NCBI GenBank assembly: GCA_011526105.1
Contig: WYAZ01000184.1
Span: forward strand, 37,623 to 101,622
Direction: 5' to 3'
DNA from: Deltaproteobacteria bacterium
Lineage (GTDB): Bacteria > Myxococcota > Kuafuiibacteriia > Kuafuiibacteriales > Kuafuiibacteriaceae
DNA length: 64,000 nucleotides
Shown: positions 51,635 through 59,659 of the stretch, piece by piece
How the letters are laid out: each line of letters starts with the position of its first letter
How positions within the stretch are numbered: the first letter of the stretch is position 1
Notes under the pieces: model-generated
What the model was told of the DNA's origin: nothing
What the model saw: the letters and a program-made list of their open reading frames with translations, nothing else
Database searches by the model: none
Translations under genes and position numbers: made by a program

Positions 51635-52587
51635 GCACAGTCATGATCACCGGCGCCGGTGGATACGTTGGCCGCTTGCTCGTGCGCGCCATGGCCAACG
51701 GCGAAGGCCCGCCGTGCAAGATCGTCGCGACCGACATCCGTCGGCCTCCGGTCGGGCAGCAGAAACCAGGTGTCATTTACGAGATCCTCGACGTGACCCA
51801 GCCCGGCGCGGGCGCACTGATGAAGAAGCATGGCGTGACTGCGGTCGTGCATTTGGCGGCGGTGGTCACCCCGAAGTCGGGTGATGCGGCCCAGCTTTTG
51901 TATGACGTGGACGTCCGCGGAACGCAGCACATCGTCGACGGCTGCATCGAGGCGGGGGTGGAGCAGTTGATCGTGACCAGCAGTGGTGCCGCCTATGGCT
52001 ACCACGCCGACAATCCGGTTCCTTTGTGTGAGACGGATCCCCTTCGAGGCAACGAGAGCTTCCCGTACGCCCACCACAAGCGCCTCGTGGAGGAGATGCT
52101 GCAGGCGTTTCGAACGAGTCACCCCGCGTTGCGCCAACTCATCCTTCGGCCGGGCACCATCCTGGGTCGCACGACGAAGAACCAGATCACCGCCTTGTTC
52201 GACAAACCTTGGGTGCTCGGGCTCGCCGGATACGACAGTCCGTTCGTCGTCATTTGGGATGAGGATGTCGTCGGTGCCATTCTTTACGGCCTCGAGCATC
52301 GGAGCGAAGGCATCTACAATCTCGCGGGTGACGGCGCGCTGACGCTCAAGGAGATGGCGAAGATGATGAACAAGCCCTACGTCGCACTGCCTTCGAAGAT
52401 GGTCGAGAAGACCCTCGGCGCCCTAGGTGCATTCACGCAATACGGTCCGGAGCAGGTCGACTTTCTCCGCTATCGTCCGGTGCTCGACAATCGACGGCTC
52501 AAGCAAGAGCTCGGCTTCGTGCCGCGGATGAGCAGCCGCGAGGCTTTTGCACACTACCTGGGAAGGAAGGGCGGGTCGGCGCGATGA
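51631..52587 (+). CDS. extended SDR NAD-dependent epimerase/dehydratase
   Basis: The 318-residue protein begins STVMITGAGGYVGRLLVRAM with the TGxxGxxG nucleotide loop, followed by the acidic strand-2 end (VATDIRRPP, usual for NAD). The catalytic Tyr-x3-Lys is in FPYAHHKRLVEEM, and Ser lies in VTSSGAAYGYHAD. It belongs to the UDP-sugar epimerase/3-beta-HSD superfamily; the true substrate is unknown. Start and stop overlap both neighbours by 4 nt (ATGA), which shows coupled translation in the operon. Confidence 0.9.
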   Translation: MSTVMITGAGGYVGRLLVRAMANGEGPPCKIVATDIRRPPVGQQKPGVIYEILDVTQPGAGALMKKHGVTAVVHLAAVVTPKSGDAAQLLYDVDVRGTQHIVDGCIEAGVEQLIVTSSGAAYGYHADNPVPLCETDPLRGNESFPYAHHKRLVEEMLQAFRTSHPALRQLILRPGTILGRTTKNQITALFDKPWVLGLAGYDSPFVVIWDEDVVGAILYGLEHRSEGIYNLAGDGALTLKEMAKMMNKPYVALPSKMVEKTLGALGAFTQYGPEQVDFLRYRPVLDNRRLKQELGFVPRMSSREAFAHYLGRKGGSAR

Positions 52588-53357
52588 AAGACAAGGTCGT
52601 CGTGGTCACGGGCTCCGCCCGGGGCATCGGCTATGCGATCGCCGAAGCGTTCGGAGGCCTAGGCGCCAAGGTCGTGCTCTCTGACGTGATCGATCTGACG
52701 CACGCGGAGACTGCGCTCAGGGCGCGCGGGGTCACCGTCATGTCGGCGCGTTGCGATGTGTCCATCCCCGAAGACTGCGCGGCCCTGGTGAAGGCGGCGC
52801 TCGAGGCGTTTGGCCGCATCGACGTCGTGGTCAACAACGCGGGGGTATCGATCGTCGCGCCTTTCGAGGACTGTCGTCCTGCGGCCTGCAAGAAGGTCAT
52901 CGATATCAACGTTCTCGGCAGCATGTACATGTCGCTGGCCGCACTCAGCGCCCTGAGAGAGGCCCGCGGAAATCTCATCTTCATCTCGAGCGTCAGCGGC
53001 GTTCGCGCGATCCCCAAGGGCGCGGTGTACAGCGCGAGCAAGGCGGCGCTCCGGAGCCTCGCCGAGTCGCTGCGCGTGGAGTTGGCCGCCGACGGCGTGC
53101 ACGTCGGCGTCGTCTCGCCCGGATTCACGACCTCGGACGCGAAGAAGACGGTCATGAACGGCGACGGCACGGAGCGCTCCATCGATCGTCCGCCCCATGA
53201 CACCCCGGAGGGTGTGGCGAGAGAGGTTGTGCGCGCGGTGGAGCGTCGGAGCCGCGAGCGAGTGTTGACCCCGATGGGGAAGACCACCGCGGTGTTGCAG
53301 CGGGTGAGTCCGAGGCTGCTGGACAAGATCCTGAGCGTGCGCGCACTGAGAGATTGA
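52584..53357 (+). CDS. classical short-chain dehydrogenase/reductase
   Basis: The 257-residue SDR has TGSARGIGYAIAEAFG (TGxxxGxG), NNAGVS, the catalytic Ser in IFISSVSGV, and YSASKAAL (Tyr-x3-Lys). The Asp after strand 2 (LSDVIDL) favours NAD. The long C-terminal segment after PGFTTSD suggests a hydrophobic substrate. It ends the operon that includes a ThDP enzyme and another SDR. Overlap with the upstream gene is ATGA. Confidence 0.9.
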   Translation: MKDKVVVVTGSARGIGYAIAEAFGGLGAKVVLSDVIDLTHAETALRARGVTVMSARCDVSIPEDCAALVKAALEAFGRIDVVVNNAGVSIVAPFEDCRPAACKKVIDINVLGSMYMSLAALSALREARGNLIFISSVSGVRAIPKGAVYSASKAALRSLAESLRVELAADGVHVGVVSPGFTTSDAKKTVMNGDGTERSIDRPPHDTPEGVAREVVRAVERRSRERVLTPMGKTTAVLQRVSPRLLDKILSVRALRD

Positions 53358-53382
53358 GCGCGCGTGCTCGCGAGCGACGCTG

Positions 53383-54762
53383 CTAAGAGAGCCCGAGCTC
53401 GGCTCGAATCGAGCGGAAGTCAACGCGCTCGGCCTCGGGCATGCGACCTTCCTGGTTCTCCATCTCGCGCAGCAGTAGCTCGAGCTGCTCGCGACCCTTC
53501 TTCGTCTTGCTCGCGGCCCTGGGCGTGCGTCCTCCCAAGGCCGGGACGTCCAGGTCGATCCACTGCTTCATGTACTCGGCTCGCATCTGCCGCGCGATGG
53601 CCACGAATTCAGGCGGCACCTCGAGGTCGACGCTCTTCTTGGAGCCGAGCTTGGCCTCGGGTCGGCTCAGCGCAGCCATCGGGTCTTCGTGCTCCCGAAC
53701 GCGGAATCGAATCAGAGAACCAAGCGCTTGCTGCACGCGGGCCCGAAGTTGATCGGAACGTTCGATGGAGTCGGTCTCGATCAGAAGGGTGTTCAGGGAG
53801 AGCTCCGCCCTCCCCACGAGCGACCGGCCCAGAGCCGAGGCCCCCTTCTTTTCCGCGCGCAGGAAGACGACCTGCGACACCGACCCCTCATCGTCGCCCG
53901 CTTCGGCGCCTTCCAACTTCAGAAGACCCGAAAGCACTCGCGTGCGGTCGAGGCTCTCCAGCGTGAAACGGTCGCGCGTAAAGTGCATCGGATGGCCATC
54001 GGAGTTGGCGATGCGAGGGAGCGGACGCGCATGCCACGCACCCCAGGCCTCGCGCCAGTCGTAGAGCAGCTCCATCTGGAGGTCGGCGTCGAATCGCCGG
54101 GCGGCGGTCACAGCCTGGCCTTTCCGCGCTTTCATCCGTTTCCGCGCGCGCTCGACGAACGACTCGCCCGGCCCCGGAGGCAGGGCTCTCGGATGCAGAC
54201 CCATGAGCAGGCTGAAGTCTGGGAGATCCAGCACGCGAGCGAGCACGAGATCGTGCGGAACCAGCGAGCGGCTCGCCATCGCTTCGAGCACGTGATGTCG
54301 AGTGAGGCTGAGCCGGTCGATGAGTTCGATGCTACGACCCGGCACGACGCTCTCGACCTGGAAGACGGACGGCGGCGTCTCGATCTGTGCGATGATCAGG
54401 GCGCGGACGGGCTCGTCCAACACCGAGTGCGCCTCGAGGTAGAGCTGGGCGAGAGGCGCGAGCTCCTCGTCGTAGTAGGAGTAGATGAGCCAAGACCACA
54501 TCAATCCCTGTTCCAGCTCCAGCGTCTCGTCGGCCTCATCTGCGCGATAGACGGCCAGCGCCTCGGCGAGCACATCGCGCCCAAGCACTCGAGCCGACCA
54601 GACCGAGATGTCTTCCACCGTGCGACGATCGAGCTCGTGGATCCGCTGCGTCTCGACGAGCTCGGGGGGCAGGTTGGATGAAGCGGACTCCGTGCCGCAG
54701 CACCGCTTGAACTTCTTGCCGCTGCCGCAGGGGCATGGGTCGTTGCGACCGAGCTTGGCCAT
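53383..54762 (-). CDS. SEC-C motif protein
   Basis: The protein starts at ATG 54762 with [20 protein letters not shown] then CC, the SEC-C zinc motif (CxCxGxKxxxCC) named for the SecA C-terminus. The remaining ~430 residues are helical and without known domain ([40 protein letters not shown]). A longer upstream frame exists but is Arg/Pro-rich. Such stand-alone SEC-C proteins are mostly of unknown role. It is divergent from the WYL regulator of the Cas locus, with 154 nt between starts, and may have no link to it. Confidence 0.8.
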   Translation of the reverse strand: MAKLGRNDPCPCGSGKKFKRCCGTESASSNLPPELVETQRIHELDRRTVEDISVWSARVLGRDVLAEALAVYRADEADETLELEQGLMWSWLIYSYYDEELAPLAQLYLEAHSVLDEPVRALIIAQIETPPSVFQVESVVPGRSIELIDRLSLTRHHVLEAMASRSLVPHDLVLARVLDLPDFSLLMGLHPRALPPGPGESFVERARKRMKARKGQAVTAARRFDADLQMELLYDWREAWGAWHARPLPRIANSDGHPMHFTRDRFTLESLDRTRVLSGLLKLEGAEAGDDEGSVSQVVFLRAEKKGASALGRSLVGRAELSLNTLLIETDSIERSDQLRARVQQALGSLIRFRVREHEDPMAALSRPEAKLGSKKSVDLEVPPEFVAIARQMRAEYMKQWIDLDVPALGGRTPRAASKTKKGREQLELLLREMENQEGRMPEAERVDFRSIRAELGLS

Positions 54763-54916
54763 GTGTGCGTGCTTTGATCGGCCGGGGAGACGCGTCAAGT
54801 GCCGTGGGGCGAGAGGTCGGACAGTGCGCACCCGGGTTCCGACACATCGCGCGTGCGAAAAGCCACCGCGCCGGGGTAGCGCCCGGGGCCAATCGCCGCT
54901 ATCCGATCCACCGGGT

Positions 54917-55993
54917 ATGGGTGGGGTCGGGTCAGCCAAGAGTAAGCGACTATCTCGGTCCACAGGATACTCAAAGAAGGCTCGCGGTAGTCGCCGGATG
55001 CTCGACGCGATCTTTCAGATGGATCGTCTGCTTCGGTCTGGGGGTAGTTATAGTCTCGAGTGGCTCGCGGCAGAGCTGGAGTCCAGTCCGCGCACGGTGC
55101 AGCGATATGTCGAGGTGCTCCGCGATCGGCTCGGCCAGCGGGTCGCGTTCGATCATGCCCGCGGGGGCTATGCTTACGCGGATGGCGCGCTCCGCGTCCC
55201 CGCGGCTCACCTGTCGGACGACGAGCTGCTCGCGCTCTACGTGGCGGAGCCGGTCCTCGCGCAGTACGAGGGCACCCCGCTGGCCGAGGACTTTCGTCGC
55301 GCGTGGGATCGACTCACGGGTGGCCTCCCCGCTTCCGTGAAGGCTCGCATTGGGGGCGTGCGCGGGCGTGTGAGCGTGCCGATGGCGAGACCGGCACGAG
55401 AGGACATCGAGAGATTTCGGCTCCTCTTCGACGCCGCGATGAAGGACCGCCAAGTCTCGATGACGTACTTTTCGGCGTATCGCTCAGCGACGAGCAATCG
55501 AGTCGTCGATCCGTACGCGCTCCGCGCGGTCGCGGGTGAGTGGTACTTGATCGGGTACTGCCACGAACGCGAGGCGGTGCTTCCGTTCAAGGTGACGCGG
55601 GTGTGGACCGCCTCGATGCTGCCGAGCGGCTTCGAACGCCCGAGTGAGTTTGATGTTGAGAGGTTCTTCGAGCACAACTTCGGGATCTATCGTCTCCCCG
55701 AAGGCGCCGCGGGTTCGGTCGCGCGCGATGCGGACGGGCCCGAGGTGCTGGAGCTCGAGTTCGATGCGGAGACGGCGAAACACGTGCGGGAGCGGGTTTG
55801 GCACGCGAGCCAGGAGATCGAGGAAGGCGAGGACGGCGGGCTGGTGATGAGGCTCAGGGTAGAGCGGACGCCGGAGTTCGAGAGGTGGATTCGGAGCTGG
55901 GGTGATGGGGTTCGGGTCCAAGGTGCGGCCCCGGCGGGAAAGAAGAACCGCCGACGGGCGGGGGCGACACTCCGTGACGTCGGTCGGAGGTAG
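54917..55993 (+). CDS. WYL-domain transcriptional regulator next to the Cas operon
   Basis: Reading from ATG 54917, the 358-residue protein has a basic lead-in and an HTH ([40 protein letters not shown]). A WYL domain follows ([35 protein letters not shown]) and then the C-terminal dimer part. The WYL signature reads EWYLIGY. WYL proteins bind nucleic acids or small ligands and often control CRISPR-Cas and other defence loci. An ATG at 54998 is an alternative start, but homologues have Arg-rich residues before the HTH. The gap to csb1 is 721 nt, so it may act on a promoter there; that is inference. Confidence 0.85.
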   Translation: MGGVGSAKSKRLSRSTGYSKKARGSRRMLDAIFQMDRLLRSGGSYSLEWLAAELESSPRTVQRYVEVLRDRLGQRVAFDHARGGYAYADGALRVPAAHLSDDELLALYVAEPVLAQYEGTPLAEDFRRAWDRLTGGLPASVKARIGGVRGRVSVPMARPAREDIERFRLLFDAAMKDRQVSMTYFSAYRSATSNRVVDPYALRAVAGEWYLIGYCHEREAVLPFKVTRVWTASMLPSGFERPSEFDVERFFEHNFGIYRLPEGAAGSVARDADGPEVLELEFDAETAKHVRERVWHASQEIEEGEDGGLVMRLRVERTPEFERWIRSWGDGVRVQGAAPAGKKNRRRAGATLRDVGRR

Positions 55994-56714
55994 AGCTGCT
56001 CATGTTGATGAGAACGCAGGCTTCGCCGGTGATTTCGCTCGACCAACGGGACGGCGGTCGGGTGATCGCTCGTGCCGTTGCCAGGATCCCGAATCCACCT
56101 AACGTTCTGGCCCTCTCGAGACGCTTCGACCTTGCCGGGGCCCTTCGAGTCACCCGGGACCACCCCCCGGGGCCACGACCGCTGAGGCGACAAGAAGATC
56201 GTGAGGAAGGACTCCGACGCCGGCGGAAAGGACCCGCATGCAGACCAAGTGGGCGCTGGGACGCCGCAGGGGGCGACTCGAGTGTGAAGAAGGCCCAATC
56301 TTCCTTCGTGGATCCGCGCTTTCGAGCAGATCGACGCTTTTCCTTTCACGCTCCAATCGATCGGCGTCTGACGGCGAGGAGCCGACTCCCACGTCTTCTC
56401 GTCATGGAGCCAGGGGTCCGCACCGCAAATGCGACTACCCTTGGGCCTCCGGGCGAGTCGACCGTCCGGACGCGCGTCTCCTGCGCGGTTCATCCGGCGA
56501 CGCACGATGCAGGCGCGCCGGCCTCATTGAAGAACGGTCTGATCCATGGGGGCTTGCGCTCAATCGATGCTGCCGCAGGGGACGCTTCCTACTCCATGTC
56601 TGCATCGAATCACCGCGTCGTCTGCCGCTCCATTCGACTCAACGCTGAAGCGCATTTGCTGCTTCGTCAACCACTCCGCACTTCGCGGTCATGAACTGGA
56701 AAGGACCGGCCAAC
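55994..56714. other. 721-nt gap between WYL regulator and csb1
   Basis: I see no convincing gene on either strand. Open frames exist but have irregular, Arg-rich translations. No direct repeats of CRISPR type are found. A GC hairpin (CCCGGG at 56153-56158 against CCCCGGGG at 56165-56172) lies 160 nt after the WYL stop and might be a terminator without a T-run. The last part should contain the csb1 promoter. Confidence 0.55.
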
Positions 56715-57986
56715 ATGCCAGACAAACTCACGTACGACATCCTTCACAAAGCGACCATCGGGGGCGTTGCCGCCATACGCTCCCGGACGCGCCTTCAACC
56801 CGCAGGCGGTGCCGGCGACAAGGTGTTTCCGCCGACCTACGCCACCGGCGACAAGAACCTGCGTTACGCCGTGGAGCAACGTCGAATCGAAGGCAGGGAC
56901 GTCCCGTGTGTCCTTCTCGACTCGGTTGCCAGTCAAGCAAATCGCATGGAGGAGGCCCTCCAGCGAGCCTGGGAGGAGTCCGAGCTTCCCTTCCCCGTCG
57001 TCGCCATCGACTTCACCTCTCTCGAGGATGTTTCTGATCTCGACAAGGTCTCGACTCTACAGGCACCGCATCGGATCTTCGATGCGCTGCTCCGAGACAG
57101 CGTCGACGGTGGCACGCTGTTCCGCGACACGCCACTTGGTAAGGCCATCACCGACGCGACATGGAAGAACGCAACCAGCCTCTACCGCGTCTGCCCCACG
57201 GCGCTGGTATTTGGAGCGTGGGACTCCACTGGACCAAAAGGAGGGCTCGGCACCAAGTTCCAACGGGCACTCGTGTCCGAGATCGTAGCGATCGGAGCTG
57301 TGACGGGCTCGAAAACCGCAAGTCGTTTGGACCCCGCTGGCATACAAGCGAACGTCGAAGTCTTCCACCGAAACGACGATCCTGCAGACTACACCATCAA
57401 TCCGGATGAGGCTCAGAAGAAGGCCGGCAAGCCGGTCCTGTTCAGCCGCAGCGGTGGCGATGGCAAAGGGAAGCCGTCCGCGGTGAATCACTCCAACGTC
57501 GCACCCACCATCGACACCTTCGCCGGTGGCGTCACCTTCGACTACGCGGTCCAAGCCACGGTACTTTCGCTTCCAGCCTTGCGTCGCCTCCGCTTTCAAA
57601 CCAAGGCCGATGGGACTCGAATTGATGGACCTGCGCGGATCCAGGCCGAACAGGCAGCGCGAACAGCCCTCGCCGCTCTCGCCCTCGTGGCAGTCACCGG
57701 ACTGCGAGAAAGCGGGTTCGACCTCCGCTCTCGGTGCGCGCTCATCCCCGAGGCCCCCTTCACGCTGGAACTGCTTCCGGCTGAGTCTGGCGAATCAAGG
57801 GTCTATGGCCTGACCGCAGCCGAGGCCCGGACGCTGCTCCAGCAAGCTCACGATCACGCGAAGGAACTCGGGTTCGGGTGGGAGCGAGAGCCCATCAAGT
57901 TGAAGCCCTCGCCGAAGCTCGCCGCGCTCATCCAGAAGAGCCGAGAGCTCGCCGCCGCCGGTGCTGACGAAGGCGAGAGTCCTTGA
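56715..57986 (+). CDS. csb1: type I-G CRISPR RAMP protein Csb1 (Cas7)
   Basis: Csb1 (GSU0053 family, Cas7u/Cas7g) is the backbone subunit that coats crRNA in the I-G effector. ATG 56715 with AAGGA at 56701-56705 is chosen over ATG 56691. The 423-residue protein shows LTYDILHKATIGGVAAIRSR, CVLLDSVASQANRMEEALQR, HRIFDALLRDS, TALVFGAWDSTGPKGGLGTK and RALVSEIVAIGAV, all hallmarks of the family. Csb1's stop overlaps the csb2 start as TGATG, so they are translationally coupled. Confidence 0.93.
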   Translation: MPDKLTYDILHKATIGGVAAIRSRTRLQPAGGAGDKVFPPTYATGDKNLRYAVEQRRIEGRDVPCVLLDSVASQANRMEEALQRAWEESELPFPVVAIDFTSLEDVSDLDKVSTLQAPHRIFDALLRDSVDGGTLFRDTPLGKAITDATWKNATSLYRVCPTALVFGAWDSTGPKGGLGTKFQRALVSEIVAIGAVTGSKTASRLDPAGIQANVEVFHRNDDPADYTINPDEAQKKAGKPVLFSRSGGDGKGKPSAVNHSNVAPTIDTFAGGVTFDYAVQATVLSLPALRRLRFQTKADGTRIDGPARIQAEQAARTALAALALVAVTGLRESGFDLRSRCALIPEAPFTLELLPAESGESRVYGLTAAEARTLLQQAHDHAKELGFGWEREPIKLKPSPKLAALIQKSRELAAAGADEGESP

Positions 57987-59659
57987 TGCTGGCCATCGAG
58001 GTTGAGTTCCTGACGGGTCGGTACGTCGCCACGGCGTTCAACGATCGCACGGTCGCTGAATGGCCGCCGCATCCGGCTCGCCTCTACTGTGCGCTTGTCG
58101 CGACGTGGGCTTTGGACGAGATGTCCCCTATCGAACGCCAAGCGCTGGAGTGGCTCGCCGCTCAACCACCTCCGGTCCTCTACGCCTCCGAGGCGTTTGC
58201 CCGAACCCCGGTTCCCGTATTCGTTCCGGTGAATGACATCCAGACCGTGACCGAGCCCCAACGAACACGTCATGCGCTCGCTCAGGCCGAACTTGCGGTC
58301 GCGGACACTTCCCTGGGGCCTCGGGAAGCCACGAAGGCACAGAGAGCAGTAGAGAGTGCGACCAGGAGGCTCGCCACCGACACAGCGAGGCAGATCGCCG
58401 CGCCGGCGGATCCAAGCGGCGAAGATCTGAAGCGCGGAGCCCAAGTCCTCCCCGAGAGCCGCCTCCGTCAACTGCGCCATTTCCCTTCCGTGACACCCAT
58501 CGAGCCTCGCTTCACCTGTCAGTGGCCAGACGCTCCACCAGCAGAGCTCCGGACTGCGCTGGCTGAGCTATGCGCGCGGCTCGTCCGCCTAGGGCACTCG
58601 TCCTCGTTCATACGCGCCCGCTTGGTCGAGAGTCCGACGGGTGAATCGCTCACACCCGATGATGACGGAACGGAGGTATTGCGTGTACCTCGCCCAGGCC
58701 TCCTCCAAGAACTGGAAGCGAGCTACGCATCCCATCAAGAAGTCGAACCCAGGGTGCTTCCCTGTGCGCACCAGCGATATCGGCGAGGTTCCACCCGGGT
58801 AGAATCTGCGGACACAACGAGTGTCTTCGGCACGGACTGGATCGTCTTCCAGCGAACGGGAGGCGAACGTCTGCCCATGACAGCGACGGAGGGAGTTGCG
58901 CGGGCCTTCCGCGGTGGACTCCTCAAGCACGCAGAGACACCCGTCGCTCGTGTGTTGAGCGGACACGAAGACAACGGGAATGCGGCCGAGGTGCCACACC
59001 TAGCGATGGTCCCATTGCCCTTCACTGGTAGCGAGTACGCGGACGGTCAACTCCTCGGCGTCGCGGTCATCTTTCCCCGGGACACCGGCGACGCGGATCG
59101 CCAAGTCGTCCTCCGCGCGATTGGAGCGTGGGAAGAAACCGCCCGGGCCAGCCAGAGTGAGGGCGCAGAAGACGAGGCTCCAGAACTCGTCCTCACTCTG
59201 GGAGCGGCCGGGGTGTTCCGGATCCGTCGGATCCCCTTCGGTACACCTCCGAAGGTATCACTTCGTCCGCAAACGTGGTCGCATCCCTCCAGACGGTGGG
59301 CCTCCGCCACGCCAATCGCGCTGGACAAGAACCCTGGCGACCTCCAGCACTCAGATCCAGACAAGCGCCGACAAGCCTTCGCAGAAGCCGAAGACTGCAT
59401 ACGGCTCGCGTGTGAGCGGATTGGTCTCCCGGCACCTGTTGAGGTCCAAGTACTGCGCTCTGCAGTCCTACCGGGATCCGAGAAACCGATCCGCTTCCCA
59501 CGCTTTCCGCGCGATGTGCGGCGACCGCAGAGAGTACTCGTCCACGTTCGCATGTGTTTCGCGGATCCGGTGAAGGGTCCGGTCATGCTTGGTGCGGGGC
59601 GCTACCTTGGGATGGGGCTGATGCGCCCCATGCGCGACGCGGATTGGGAGGCGAAATGA
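57986..59659 (+). CDS. csb2: type I-G CRISPR protein Csb2 (Cas5-Cas6 fusion)
   Basis: Csb2 (GSU0054 family) combines Cas5-like capping and Cas6-like crRNA processing. The 557-residue protein begins MLAIEVEFLTGRYVATAFND and WPPHPARLYCALVATW, the Cas5-like start. It ends with the Gly-rich Cas6-like loop PVMLGAGRYLGMGLMRPM. His residues that might cut RNA are not certain. ATG 57986 overlaps the csb1 stop, and the end overlaps cas3 (ATGA). Confidence 0.92.
   Translation: MLAIEVEFLTGRYVATAFNDRTVAEWPPHPARLYCALVATWALDEMSPIERQALEWLAAQPPPVLYASEAFARTPVPVFVPVNDIQTVTEPQRTRHALAQAELAVADTSLGPREATKAQRAVESATRRLATDTARQIAAPADPSGEDLKRGAQVLPESRLRQLRHFPSVTPIEPRFTCQWPDAPPAELRTALAELCARLVRLGHSSSFIRARLVESPTGESLTPDDDGTEVLRVPRPGLLQELEASYASHQEVEPRVLPCAHQRYRRGSTRVESADTTSVFGTDWIVFQRTGGERLPMTATEGVARAFRGGLLKHAETPVARVLSGHEDNGNAAEVPHLAMVPLPFTGSEYADGQLLGVAVIFPRDTGDADRQVVLRAIGAWEETARASQSEGAEDEAPELVLTLGAAGVFRIRRIPFGTPPKVSLRPQTWSHPSRRWASATPIALDKNPGDLQHSDPDKRRQAFAEAEDCIRLACERIGLPAPVEVQVLRSAVLPGSEKPIRFPRFPRDVRRPQRVLVHVRMCFADPVKGPVMLGAGRYLGMGLMRPMRDADWEAK

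Noticed and set aside
49774..52299. 841-codon open frame on the minus strand
   Set aside because: It lies opposite the ThDP enzyme, transporter remnant and SDR genes, all with clear family motifs; the shadow has none.
54608..54916. N-terminal extension of the WYL regulator
   Set aside because: This region is antisense to the SEC-C gene and Arg/Pro-rich; homologues start shortly before the HTH.
55994..56714. Possible degenerate CRISPR array
   Set aside because: No regularly spaced direct repeats are visible. The shared GCCGCAGGGG occurs only twice and the spacing does not fit repeat-spacer units.
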